Made by a program: the position numbers and the translations under genes. Shown here piece by piece: positions 4,303 through 11,027 of a stretch of 11,027 nucleotides of DNA; position 1 is the first letter of the stretch, and every line of letters begins with the position of its first letter. The stretch spans positions 1 through 11,027 of the forward strand of contig CAZSLS010000221.1 of NCBI GenBank assembly GCA_964607575.1. Reading direction: 5' to 3'. Source of the DNA: BS750m-G57 sp964607575. GTDB lineage: Bacteria; Planctomycetota; Phycisphaerae; SM23-33. A model generated the notes under the pieces. The model saw only the letters and a program-made list of their open reading frames with translations. It was not told the origin of the DNA and searched no databases.

Positions 4303-6639
4303 CTAGCGCTGCGTGGCGGCAAGGAGAACTACGTTCGCCGCGAGGCGTCTGGCGTCGGTTGTTGAGGGAGCGACGCATCCGTAGGTATATCCCCCGTCCA
4401 GCGGTACGGTCACCGCGCATCGGCTGACGATCGCCACTACGCGTCCCTGGTATCGGACTACCGAGAGCATATCGGCCAGGGGAGTATTCTTGTCGCCATC
4501 GCGGACGACTGCCTTTGTCAGATTGCTGCCCACGCCGCCTGCAAACTTGCCGGTGATCAATGGATTGGCAAGGGTAACCGTCCCTGGTGCGGTATCACCA
4601 ACCGTACCGCGAAGTATCGTGGTTATCTGCCTCGCGGGCAGGGGCTCTCCCATGGCCGAGTCGACGAAGATCATTCCGCCCTTCTTGAGATATCCGCCCA
4701 GTATTTCCCGCTGAACGAGACTGAGCTTGGGCAACTTCGTACCGGTCATCCACAGCAATTGCGGGGCTGGGGAGGCTATAGGATCATCGAGTTCGACTAC
4801 CGTCTGCCTTACGCCCAGGCTCAGCGCCCGGGCCAGAACGTTGTGAAGATACCGTGTGGCCATAGGTCCGGAGTACCAGTCGCCGGTGTGCTTGACCCGA
4901 GCGATCGTGACCGTCCTGCTCTTGGATGCGGACAGCATCCTGGGTATACGTGCAGGCAGGCGGGGCGCGTTGGAACCAAAACCGATCCCCGACCACACCG
5001 CCAGATTCGCCACCAATTGGAACCCCGCGGGCGAACCGCCCGAAGCGCCCTTCCGCCACGCCTCGCCGAGACCGCCGGAGACCAGGAACACCCGGCTGCG
5101 ACAGTAATCGCCTATCGACGTTACCTTAAGGGATCCGGGGTCGGTTATCTTGTACCGCACGCTGAATGCCGGATGCCCCGCAGGAAGCGCGGTTGCATGA
5201 TGGTAGTATTGCTCGAATATCGACAGGAACTTACCCTTGATCTTTCCGATGTCTCCGTCAGGAACTGCCACCAGCACCATCCCGCCGCGCAGCGCGTGGC
5301 CTCGAATTTTAGCGGCCAGTGAATCGGATATTGTCATATCCGCCGGCGGCGCGATGTATAGCACCGCCGCGGCGTCGAGTACGCCCTGAGATGCGGTAGC
5401 GGGCACGAACTGCCATCTCGCATCGCGGTTGGCCGTGCGTCCCAGCCAGGAGGCCAGGGCGGCTACGTCGCTACCGTCAGTTGCCCCCCCGCCCGGCGGA
5501 ATGAGCTTGTTGACCAGCACGGGCTTCTGGGCGTTGGAGAGCGCCAGCAGCGCGAAACACGTATGAACAACGTCGTTGCTGCTTATCTTGTCTCCGATTC
5601 GCCAGGCGCCGTCGACGCCCTGTCGAGCGACCAGATTATCCAGAAGTTCGCCCTGCCAGGCATGGGAACCGATCTGGGCGCTGCCCGACTCGACGGCCAC
5701 CCGGGACAGCATATACAGGTAAAAATAGGGCCAGTACGAAACCTCACCCCAGCCCCACTTGGGGATCTTTGCCAGATCGTAGTTTCCCGCCAGCCATTTC
5801 CGTCCCTTGGCAATCGACTCGGTATACTTGGCCAGATTGGCGTTATCGGGAGCAAGTTTCGCCTTTACCGCCGACAGCGCCGCGACACCGGCGGCAGTCA
5901 TCGAGCCGAAACTGTTGCCCCGCAACCGCAGTCCGGACCCGCCGGCAGGTTCGTATCCCCACCCGCCATCGGGGTTCTGAACCTTTGCCAGATAAACCGC
6001 CGCCTTCTCCCAGACCGCCGGTTTGACCTTCGCGCCGGCGCCGGCGGCGTCGGAAAGGGCCAACACCGCAAACGTCGTATTGCACATGTCGGTCCATTTC
6101 GGGCGTCGCTGCATCGTCGGGTGCCCCAACCCGTACCCCCATCCGCCTATCGTGCTCTGCCTGGCCTGCAGGAATTCGGCGTCTGATTCAATCAGTGTAC
6201 CGAACTCCTTGCTTCCCAGGCGGGAACACGCCATCAACCGCATCGCACGCGCGTATATGGTTGTGGGCTTCTGACCGATCGCCGATTTTATCGCTCCAGC
6301 CAGTTCCGCGGCATTGGGCTTTACGCCCAGCGACAAGGCGGTGGTAGTCACCAGACTGTCCACTCCACCGGGGAACCGCCTGTCGAACGTACTGGCCCAT
6401 CGACCGGTTCCGTCATGAGCGCCATAGAGGAACTTCAGTCCGGCAGTAATCGATTTCATTACCGCCGGGCTCCCGGGCTGGAGGCTTTGGGACGACGAAG
6501 CGCGACGGGGCCTGGTGGTCTGACCGCAGAGAGGCGCCGCGGACACCACCGCCCAAACGCCAACTGCACACAGCATCGCCGCGGAAGTTAACGTCCGCGC
6601 GACGTTGGACCCAATCGTTTTGGTGTTTGGATTCTTCAT
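4303..6639 (-). CDS. Secreted QW-repeat / DUF4159 protein
   Basis: A large exported protein of 778 residues. An N-terminal hydrophobic segment (about 14-36, then SAAPLCGQ) acts as a signal peptide. Residues about 60-375 resemble prenyltransferase/squalene-cyclase alpha-alpha barrel repeats, with QW-type motifs such as IGGWGYG (164-170), NPDGGWGYEP (222-231), WGWGEVSYWP (295-304) and VDGAWR (342-347). No DxDD cyclase acid motif is evident, so catalysis is doubtful. The C-terminal half resembles DUF4159 (glutamine-amidotransferase-like fold) and appears in two copies: about 420-560 (VLYIAPP, then LRGGMVLVAVPDGD) and about 595-778 (LLWMTGT, then LKKGGMIFVDSAMGE). This domain combination is familiar in planctomycetes, function unknown. 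The start at 6639 is chosen because the signal peptide follows directly; no good ribosome site is seen, and the open frame continues to 6723. It converges on ilvE with a 27-bp gap. Confidence 0.85.
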   Translation of the reverse strand: MKNPNTKTIGSNVARTLTSAAMLCAVGVWAVVSAAPLCGQTTRPRRASSSQSLQPGSPAVMKSITAGLKFLYGAHDGTGRWASTFDRRFPGGVDSLVTTTALSLGVKPNAAELAGAIKSAIGQKPTTIYARAMRLMACSRLGSKEFGTLIESDAEFLQARQSTIGGWGYGLGHPTMQRRPKWTDMCNTTFAVLALSDAAGAGAKVKPAVWEKAAVYLAKVQNPDGGWGYEPAGGSGLRLRGNSFGSMTAAGVAALSAVKAKLAPDNANLAKYTESIAKGRKWLAGNYDLAKIPKWGWGEVSYWPYFYLYMLSRVAVESGSAQIGSHAWQGELLDNLVARQGVDGAWRIGDKISSNDVVHTCFALLALSNAQKPVLVNKLIPPGGGATDGSDVAALASWLGRTANRDARWQFVPATASQGVLDAAAVLYIAPPADMTISDSLAAKIRGHALRGGMVLVAVPDGDIGKIKGKFLSIFEQYYHHATALPAGHPAFSVRYKITDPGSLKVTSIGDYCRSRVFLVSGGLGEAWRKGASGGSPAGFQLVANLAVWSGIGFGSNAPRLPARIPRMLSASKSRTVTIARVKHTGDWYSGPMATRYLHNVLARALSLGVRQTVVELDDPIASPAPQLLWMTGTKLPKLSLVQREILGGYLKKGGMIFVDSAMGEPLPARQITTILRGTVGDTAPGTVTLANPLITGKFAGGVGSNLTKAVVRDGDKNTPLADMLSVVRYQGRVVAIVSRCAVTVPLDGGYTYGCVAPSTTDARRLAANVVLLAATQR

Positions 6640-6686
6640 CGTAACAGTAGGCTTAATCTCCGACCCTACGCGGTTTGATGTCGAGT

Positions 6687-6715
6687 ACTTTACCCGATTA
6701 TTGCACCCGCGTCGA
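6687..6715 (-). promoter_or_regulatory. Weak candidate promoter for the DUF4159 gene
   Basis: Read on the minus strand, TCGACG (6710-6715), a 17-bp spacer and TAAAGT (6687-6692) each match four of six consensus bases, 47 bp before the chosen ATG. It is plausible but could be chance. Confidence 0.25.
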
Positions 6716-6723
6716 GGTGGCAC

Positions 6724-6752
6724 TTCACATTACGGTAAATCAGGCGTATCAT
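6724..6752 (+). promoter_or_regulatory. Predicted promoter of the SDR-flavoprotein operon
   Basis: TTCACA (6724-6729, five of six consensus bases), a 17-bp spacer and TATCAT (6747-6752) lie 39 bp before the SDR ATG. The -10 context GCGTATCAT is identical to that of the ilvE promoter. Confidence 0.5.
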
Positions 6753-6791
6753 CTTGCGTGGAATTCCGCCCGGAAACAACTGGAAAAAACT

Positions 6792-7559
6792 ATGAATGAA
6801 TCTCCCCTGGCCCTGGTAACCGGAGCCGCTCGCGGGATCGGAGCGGCTGTCGCGGTTGAACTCGCACGAAACGGAATGGATATCGCGATCTTCGATATCA
6901 TCGAGGCCGACGAGGTCTCCGCTTCCATCCGGGCCGCCGGACGAAACGCGCTGGCGGTCACCGGAGACGTAACCGACGCCGACGACCGCCTCAGAGTCAT
7001 CGACGCGATCCGGCAGCAGTTCGGACGCCTCGACATCCTGGTCAACAATGCAGGCGTCGCGCCAAACGTGCGGGCCGATATCCTCGATGCCTCCGAAGAA
7101 AGCTTCGACCGCGTGATGAATATCAATCTCAAGGGCCCGTACTTCCTGACCCAGATCGCCGCCGCCTGGATGATCCGCCAGCGCCAGACCCGTAGCGATG
7201 ACTGGATGTGCATCGTAAATATCTCATCCTGCAGCGCATATACCGCCAGCCCCTCGCGCGGTGAATACTGCCTCTCGAAATCCGCTATATCAATGGCCAC
7301 CAAACTCTATGCCACCCGCCTGGCGGAACACGGTATCGGCGTCTACGAGATCCGACCGGGCATCATCGCCACAGACATGACCTCGGCGGTCAAGGACAAG
7401 TACGACAAACTCATCGCCGAAGGCCTGACACCGATCAAACGCTGGGGGCGGCCCGAAGACGTGGCGGCGGCGGTAGCGGCGTGCGCGAAAGGCGAACTGA
7501 AATTCTCCACCGGCGAAGTGATAAACGTGGACGGCGGATTCCATTTGAGGACCTTGTGA
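6792..7559 (+). CDS. SDR oxidoreductase, 3-ketoacyl-ACP-reductase-like
   Basis: A 255-residue classical short-chain dehydrogenase/reductase, cytoplasmic. It shows the cofactor motif TGAARGIG (10-17), NNAG (85-88), and the catalytic set N111, S146, Y159 and K163 (YCLSK). D35 at the end of the second beta strand suggests NAD(H) rather than NADP(H). The segment SPSRGEYCLSK and the C-terminal PGIIATDMT and VDGGF fit the group often annotated 3-ketoacyl-ACP reductase, yet no fatty-acid gene is nearby, so the real substrate may be a hydroxy acid or sugar-derived alcohol. The ATG at 6792 is chosen because it directly precedes the Rossmann motif; only a weak GGAAAA precedes it, and longer in-frame starts would add 39 unrelated residues. 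Its stop codon overlaps the GTG of the flavoprotein gene, so the two are translationally coupled. Confidence 0.92.
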   Translation: MNESPLALVTGAARGIGAAVAVELARNGMDIAIFDIIEADEVSASIRAAGRNALAVTGDVTDADDRLRVIDAIRQQFGRLDILVNNAGVAPNVRADILDASEESFDRVMNINLKGPYFLTQIAAAWMIRQRQTRSDDWMCIVNISSCSAYTASPSRGEYCLSKSAISMATKLYATRLAEHGIGVYEIRPGIIATDMTSAVKDKYDKLIAEGLTPIKRWGRPEDVAAAVAACAKGELKFSTGEVINVDGGFHLRTL

Positions 7560-9610
7560 TCGAAAATCCAAACGATAAATCTGTTTCAGTAACTCGCGCC
7601 GGCACGGTCATCGTCGGCGCGGGCGCCGCGGGCATGAACGCGGCGGTGAGGCTGCTGGAGTTCCAGCGGACCGCCGGCGCCGAAAACCCCGGAGACGACT
7701 TGCTGGTAGTCACCGGCGGTCTGGCGCTGGGCGCTTCGCGAATGAGCGGATCGGACAAGCAGACGTATTACAAAATGGGCACGAGCCCGAGTATACCCGA
7801 CACCGCTGAAGATTTCGCCGCCACGCTTACGGCGTTTGGATGCTGTCACGGCGATACGGCGCTGGCGGAGGGGGTCGGTTCGCTGAGGGGATTTTATCAC
7901 CTCGTCGAGGCCGGCGTCCCCTTCCCCCACGACCCGTCGGGCGCGTTCATCGGTTACAAAACGGACCACGATCCGGCGGAGCGGGCCACGTCCGCAGGCC
8001 CCAAGACCTCCAGATTCATGAGCGAATGCCTGCAGGCCATCGTCGAGCGGGCCGGCGTGAGGATAATCGATAAACACCCCGTGCTGAAGTTCGTCACCAG
8101 CGACTCGGGCGCTGACAAGCGAATCGCCGCGATGATCTGCCTGGACCTCACCGCCGCAGGTGATGAGGCGACGGTTTCGGTGTTCCTGGCCGATAACTGG
8201 ATACTGGCTGGCGGCGGACCCGGTGATATCTACCAGAGCACCGTCTACCCCCGCGGGCAGATCGGACTGCACGCTCCGGCGCTTGAGGCCGGTTTGACCG
8301 CCTGCAATCTCACCGAGAGCCAATACGGTCTGGCGTCGATCAAGTTCCGCTGGAACGTATCGGGCACGTACATGCAGGCGATACCGCGGATATTCTCAAC
8401 CGACTCAGACGGCGCCGACGAGCGTGAATTCCTGACCGAATATTTCGACGACATGCCCTCGATGGCTACGAATATTTTCCTGAAAGGTTACCAGTGGCCC
8501 TTCGACGCCCAGCGGATAACCGAGCATCAATCGTCGCTGATAGACATGGCCGTTCACCAGGAAACCGCCGTTCGCGGGCGTCGCGTGTGGATGGATTTTC
8601 TGCACAATCCCGTTGGTGGCGACGGGTGGGATAAATTCGACCTCGGCGCCCTCGGCGAAGAAGCGGGCGACTATCTGACCAGGACCGGCGCCTCCCAGAC
8701 ACTGCCGATCGAGCGGTTGGCACACATGAACACCCCCGCGATCGAACTGTACGCCGAACACGACATTCTCCTGCACTCCGAACCGCTCGAAATCGCCGTA
8801 TGCGCCCAGCACATGAACGGCGGCTTTGCGGTCGACCAGTGGTGGCAGAGCAATATCCCCCGCACGTTCGTAATCGGCGAAATGGCCGGTACGCACGGCG
8901 TGAAACGCCCCGGCGGGTCGGCGCTGAACGCCGGGCAGGTTGGCGCCCTGCGGGCCGCTGAATACATCGCCTGCGCCTGCAACACGCCGCCGGGCGAAGC
9001 CCCGGACGACCCGGTCACCGGCGCGGCAGCCGAGGCGATCGCCGAGATCAACCGTATGCTCGAAGCATCCGAATCGGCGAGCCAAACACCCCGCGAGGTC
9101 ATGGAAGAAATTCGCCAGCGAATGACCCGGTTCGGTGCGCATCTGCGAAGCCGCACGGCGGCGAGGGAGGCATTGGACGCCGCCGGCGAGCAGTACAAGC
9201 GACTCTCGGCGGAAGGGATCAAGATCGCCGGCGGCGCCGAACTGTATCGTGCGATCGCGGCAAGGCAGCAGTGCCTGACCCAAATCGCAATGCTGAAGGC
9301 GATATGCGCAATGTTCGACCGCGGCGCAGGCAGCCGGGGAAGCCACTGCATACTCGACGATAACGGCGTGGAAATGCACCGGCGGCTCATCGATCCGGAA
9401 ACCGATCGGCCGTACCGATTCAAGGGCGAAAACGAGGCCCTGCGCAACGAGATCATCGAGATAACCTTTAGCGCCGAAGCCGACGACCTGTTCGAAACGA
9501 GAGTCACAGTTCCCCGCCCCGTGCCCGTAAACGACACAGCCTTTGAACCGGCGTGGGCAGAGTTCCGAGAAGGCAGAATCTACGACAAGGGAAGTTCGCA
9601 TGGTAATTGA
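7556..9610 (+). CDS. SdhA/FrdA-like FAD-binding oxidoreductase
   Basis: A 684-residue flavoprotein of the fumarate reductase/succinate dehydrogenase flavoprotein family. The N-terminal dinucleotide motif is GAGAAG (21-26). TGGLALGASRMSGSDK (53-68) aligns with the region that in SdhA carries the FAD-linked histidine, but no His is present, so FAD is probably non-covalent. Active-site-like elements are H419 in CAQHMNGG, R451 in GTHGVKRPGGSALNAGQ (445-461), and R594/H597 in SRGSH. Residues about 490-684 form the helical and cap region. No Tat or Sec signal, membrane segment or iron-sulphur partner gene is seen, so it is likely cytoplasmic. The start is GTG at 7556 with GAGG (7547-7550) 5 nt upstream, overlapping the SDR stop by four bases; an upstream in-frame ATG at 7481 lies inside the SDR gene. 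Oxidation or reduction alpha,beta to a carboxylate or carbonyl is inferred from the family. Confidence 0.88.
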   Translation: MIENPNDKSVSVTRAGTVIVGAGAAGMNAAVRLLEFQRTAGAENPGDDLLVVTGGLALGASRMSGSDKQTYYKMGTSPSIPDTAEDFAATLTAFGCCHGDTALAEGVGSLRGFYHLVEAGVPFPHDPSGAFIGYKTDHDPAERATSAGPKTSRFMSECLQAIVERAGVRIIDKHPVLKFVTSDSGADKRIAAMICLDLTAAGDEATVSVFLADNWILAGGGPGDIYQSTVYPRGQIGLHAPALEAGLTACNLTESQYGLASIKFRWNVSGTYMQAIPRIFSTDSDGADEREFLTEYFDDMPSMATNIFLKGYQWPFDAQRITEHQSSLIDMAVHQETAVRGRRVWMDFLHNPVGGDGWDKFDLGALGEEAGDYLTRTGASQTLPIERLAHMNTPAIELYAEHDILLHSEPLEIAVCAQHMNGGFAVDQWWQSNIPRTFVIGEMAGTHGVKRPGGSALNAGQVGALRAAEYIACACNTPPGEAPDDPVTGAAAEAIAEINRMLEASESASQTPREVMEEIRQRMTRFGAHLRSRTAAREALDAAGEQYKRLSAEGIKIAGGAELYRAIAARQQCLTQIAMLKAICAMFDRGAGSRGSHCILDDNGVEMHRRLIDPETDRPYRFKGENEALRNEIIEITFSAEADDLFETRVTVPRPVPVNDTAFEPAWAEFREGRIYDKGSSHGN

Positions 9611-10127
9611 CAATACGGAGCCCGCGCCGACCGGTTCGGAGATATCCGGGCCCCAACACCATTACGTTCTGGGGCACGTTGCCTTTCGACAGATATGCAA
9701 GACCAACCCGCTGGGCTTCTTCGGGGCAATGGCTTCGGAGGAAAGGGACGCATTCTGCGAGGAGATATGGAGTACTGTATGCGCACACTGCGGGGAGACC
9801 GGGCAGCCCTGGTTTACCATCAGCGACGTGAAGATAACGACCGTGCGCGCGGCGGAGTTCCCGACCATCCTGGTCCGCATGCCCGACCCGCGGAACACCG
9901 CCGAGGCGCACCTGATCGCCATAGTATTAAAGCTGGAGCGAGACACCACCACGCCGCCGGAAAACGTCGAGTTTGCGTACTTCACGCTCGAGAAGGGAGT
10001 TGACCAGGACGGTGGTGAACGAACAGTGCTGTGCTCCTGGAGCATGGACGATACGCATGTGAATTACGGAGACGGCCCGCCGGTCGACGAGGAGGAGTTT
10101 CTGAAGGCGGTAGAGAACTTACTCTGA
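9600..10127 (+). CDS. Unknown 175-residue operon partner
   Basis: I do not recognise this protein. It is 175 residues, acidic, without signal peptide or membrane segment, so probably cytoplasmic. Visible features are GHVAFRQICKTNPLGFFGAM (25-44), a CAHC pair (61-64) plus C33, C53 and C145, and a C-terminal region with TLEKG (129-133), DGGERTVLCSW (137-147) and NYGDGPP (155-161). The ATG at 9600 has AGGGA (9588-9592) at a 7-nt spacing and overlaps the flavoprotein gene by 11 nt, so it is the third cistron of the operon and probably made in step with the flavoprotein. Position suggests an accessory subunit, chaperone or assembly factor for the flavoprotein, but nothing in the sequence shows which. 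A single CxxC is not enough to claim a metal site. Confidence 0.85.
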   Translation: MVIDNTEPAPTGSEISGPQHHYVLGHVAFRQICKTNPLGFFGAMASEERDAFCEEIWSTVCAHCGETGQPWFTISDVKITTVRAAEFPTILVRMPDPRNTAEAHLIAIVLKLERDTTTPPENVEFAYFTLEKGVDQDGGERTVLCSWSMDDTHVNYGDGPPVDEEEFLKAVENLL

Positions 10128-10144
10128 ATACCGCGCCGGGGGTC

Positions 10145-10738
10145 TTACGGATTCCCGCCGGCCAGTTTCCGATCGGCGAGCTGCCGAATGTCTTCGGCGA
10201 TTCTCGAGGCAAGTACATCGTCAGCGGGCGAGTGTTTGGTCGAATCCCTGCCCGAACCATCGGAACGACCCACACCCAGAACCAAATACTCCTGTTTCTT
10301 TCTGCGTCGGATGTCCTGTTTGTAGGGGATCATAATGTTACCGGAACCGAGCCCGCCCGACAGGAGACGCGATACGATGACGGAGACCACCGGATGGTAC
10401 TTTCCGGCGTCTGTCTTGCGAATCTGAACTGACGCCTCGCGGTATATCGGCTGGACCGAGTTCTCCAGGGCTCCCGAGGCGGTGGCTTTATCGCGCCGCC
10501 ACCACTCGAAGAAGTGCCTGCTCGCCGTCGGCTCGGTCGTTATCAATCCGGCGCGGCGGTCGCGCCGGTCAACGGTGAAACGGTACCCGGCCAGGACTTC
10601 GGAGCTGGCGTCCCAGGCGGCCTGGAAATTCCTCTCGACCGAGGTCATCTCGCGGGGAGGAACTATCGGACGTGTATGCCTCGCACATCCGCACACCGCC
10701 AGGAGTATCGCAACAGGTATTATCCGGAAAACTGCCAT
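10145..10738 (-). CDS. Small lipoprotein of unknown function
   Basis: A 197-residue predicted lipoprotein. The N-terminus (MAVFRIIPVAILLAVCGCAR) is a short signal with a lipobox ending at C18 (V15-C16-G17-C18), so it should be lipidated and membrane-anchored after cleavage by signal peptidase II. The mature part has a compact fold candidate around residues 35-125: FQAAWDASSEVL, then YRFTVDRRDRRAGLITTEP, then FFEWWRRD, then a strand-like VVSVIVSR. A basic RRRKKQE patch lies at 144-150. I cannot assign a family. The start at 10738 is supported by AAAGG 5 nt upstream and the adjacent promoter. Its stop is only 17 bp from that of the convergent flavoprotein operon, with no hairpin terminator between them. 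Confidence 0.85.
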   Translation of the reverse strand: MAVFRIIPVAILLAVCGCARHTRPIVPPREMTSVERNFQAAWDASSEVLAGYRFTVDRRDRRAGLITTEPTASRHFFEWWRRDKATASGALENSVQPIYREASVQIRKTDAGKYHPVVSVIVSRLLSGGLGSGNIMIPYKQDIRRRKKQEYLVLGVGRSDGSGRDSTKHSPADDVLASRIAEDIRQLADRKLAGGNP

Positions 10739-10780
10739 AGTAGCCTTTCAAGCTGTCTGTTCGGTTGATCTTGAGGTTTC

Positions 10781-10808
10781 ATTGTATCTTCTCGGCGCTC
10801 CGCGGCAA
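10781..10808 (-). promoter_or_regulatory. Predicted promoter of the lipoprotein gene
   Basis: On the minus strand TTGCCG (10803-10808), a 16-bp spacer and TACAAT (10781-10786) lie 42 bp before the ATG. TACAAT matches five of six -10 bases. A 6-bp hairpin, GGCGCT (10794-10799) with AGCGCC (10808-10813), overlaps the spacer and -35. It may serve as the 3' end structure of the gene that stops at 10846, though no T-run follows. Confidence 0.45.
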
Positions 10809-10845
10809 GCGCCCGCCCGTGCGAAAGACGAAACGGATTGCCTTG

Positions 10846-11027
10846 TTAGAGTTCTTGTATTTCAAAACTTTCCACCCAGACCACTTCACAAGCATGACTG
10901 CCAGTATCAGTCCGGCTCAAGGAACTGACCCAATGCCAATCATCTTTTTTCGCGTCGATCCTTATTAAACTGCCGCTGAATTCAACTATATCACCTTTTC
11001 TGGTGCGGTTCATCACTGATCCAACTG
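10846..11027 (-). CDS. 3' end of a gene running off the right edge
   Basis: On the minus strand a frame is open from the window edge (first whole codon at 11025) for 59 codons to TAA at 10846-10848. The residues look coding: RKGDIVEFSGSLIRI, then WHWVSSLSRTDTG, ACEVVWVESFEI. From memory, the combination of a GxLI strand, WxWxSSLSRTDTG and ACEVxxVE resembles the C-terminus of small conserved bacterial proteins with an N-terminal membrane segment, but I cannot name the family and have not checked it. Codons such as TTA, ATA, AGA and AAA are frequent, unlike the GC-rich neighbours. The 5' end is outside the window; an internal ATG at 11013 could only give a 55-residue protein. It lies 107 bp upstream of the lipoprotein gene on the same strand. 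Confidence 0.75.
   Translation of the reverse strand, partial: VGSVMNRTRKGDIVEFSGSLIRIDAKKDDWHWVSSLSRTDTGSHACEVVWVESFEIQEL

Larger units (their letters stand above)
6640..6791. other. Divergent intergenic region, DUF4159 gene / SDR operon
   Basis: This 152-bp region separates divergent starts and carries one predicted promoter in each direction (separate entries). The two overlap zones lie side by side around 6687-6752, so the genes could be co-regulated. No obvious operator palindrome is seen. Confidence 0.5.

Noticed and set aside
4303..6639. Active squalene-hopene or oxidosqualene cyclase
   Set aside because: QW-like repeats are present, but the protein is exported, no DxDD motif is seen, and the C-terminal half is DUF4159-like instead of a second cyclase barrel.
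7481..7555. Upstream ATG start for the flavoprotein inside the SDR gene
   Set aside because: It would add 25 residues of low-complexity Arg-rich sequence overlapping the SDR C-terminus; GTG at 7556 has a proper ribosome site and sits right before the Rossmann strand.
7556..9610. True succinate dehydrogenase or fumarate reductase subunit A
   Set aside because: No covalent-FAD histidine and no adjacent iron-sulphur or membrane subunit genes; the family fold is shared but the complex is not.
8405..9613. 402-codon minus-strand ORF antisense to the flavoprotein
   Set aside because: No recognisable motif and no promoter; the plus strand carries clear FAD-binding and active-site patterns.
10765..10968. 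67-codon plus-strand ORF near the right end
   Set aside because: It lies antisense to the lipoprotein promoter and the partial minus-strand gene and shows no protein features.

Overview
The window looks like chromosomal DNA from a GC-rich environmental bacterium, most likely a planctomycete (Phycisphaerae or a relative). This rests on three recognised traits: a secreted protein joining squalene-cyclase-like QW repeats to DUF4159, a secreted protein with repeated pre-peptidase C-terminal (PPC)-like domains, and the pairing of an SDR with a stand-alone FAD-binding protein. No rRNA, tRNA, transposase or phage gene is visible. The lineage is inferred from gene content, not from a marker gene.

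Layout from left to right. Positions 1-549 are non-coding, apart from a possible minus-strand promoter and start at the left edge and a possible 12-codon leader ORF just before the first gene. This stretch holds a dense cluster of related palindromic repeats (86-324), including a perfect 29-bp inverted pair nested inside a second, imperfect inverted pair. A SplB/Rv2578c-type radical SAM protein (550-1686, +) follows. It converges, across a strong 13-bp hairpin, on a secreted PPC-repeat protein (1866-3245, -). From the divergent region 3246-3408 a branched-chain aminotransferase, ilvE (3409-4275, +), is transcribed under a readable sigma-70-type promoter. It runs head-on into the large QW-repeat/DUF4159 protein (4303-6639, -), with only 27 bp between the stop codons.

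The second divergent region (6640-6791) launches a tight three-gene operon on the plus strand. It encodes an NAD-type SDR of the 3-ketoacyl-ACP-reductase-like family (6792-7559), an SdhA/FrdA-like FAD-binding oxidoreductase (7556-9610) that starts on a GTG overlapping the SDR stop, and a 175-residue protein of unknown function (9600-10127) whose start overlaps the flavoprotein gene by 11 bp. The overlaps and good ribosome binding sites argue for co-translation and a joint role. This cassette is the best candidate in the window for a little-described system: two recognisable redox enzymes that could act in sequence on one substrate, plus an unrecognised partner. The operon converges on a small lipoprotein gene (10145-10738, -), and the right edge holds the 3' end of another minus-strand gene (10846-11027) with noticeably AT-richer codons.

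Most of the window is ordinary host chromosome. The points most worth a second look are the SDR-flavoprotein-unknown cassette, the nested palindromic repeat cluster, the duplicated C-terminal half of the DUF4159 protein, the cysteine-rich linker in the PPC protein, and the partial gene at the right end.
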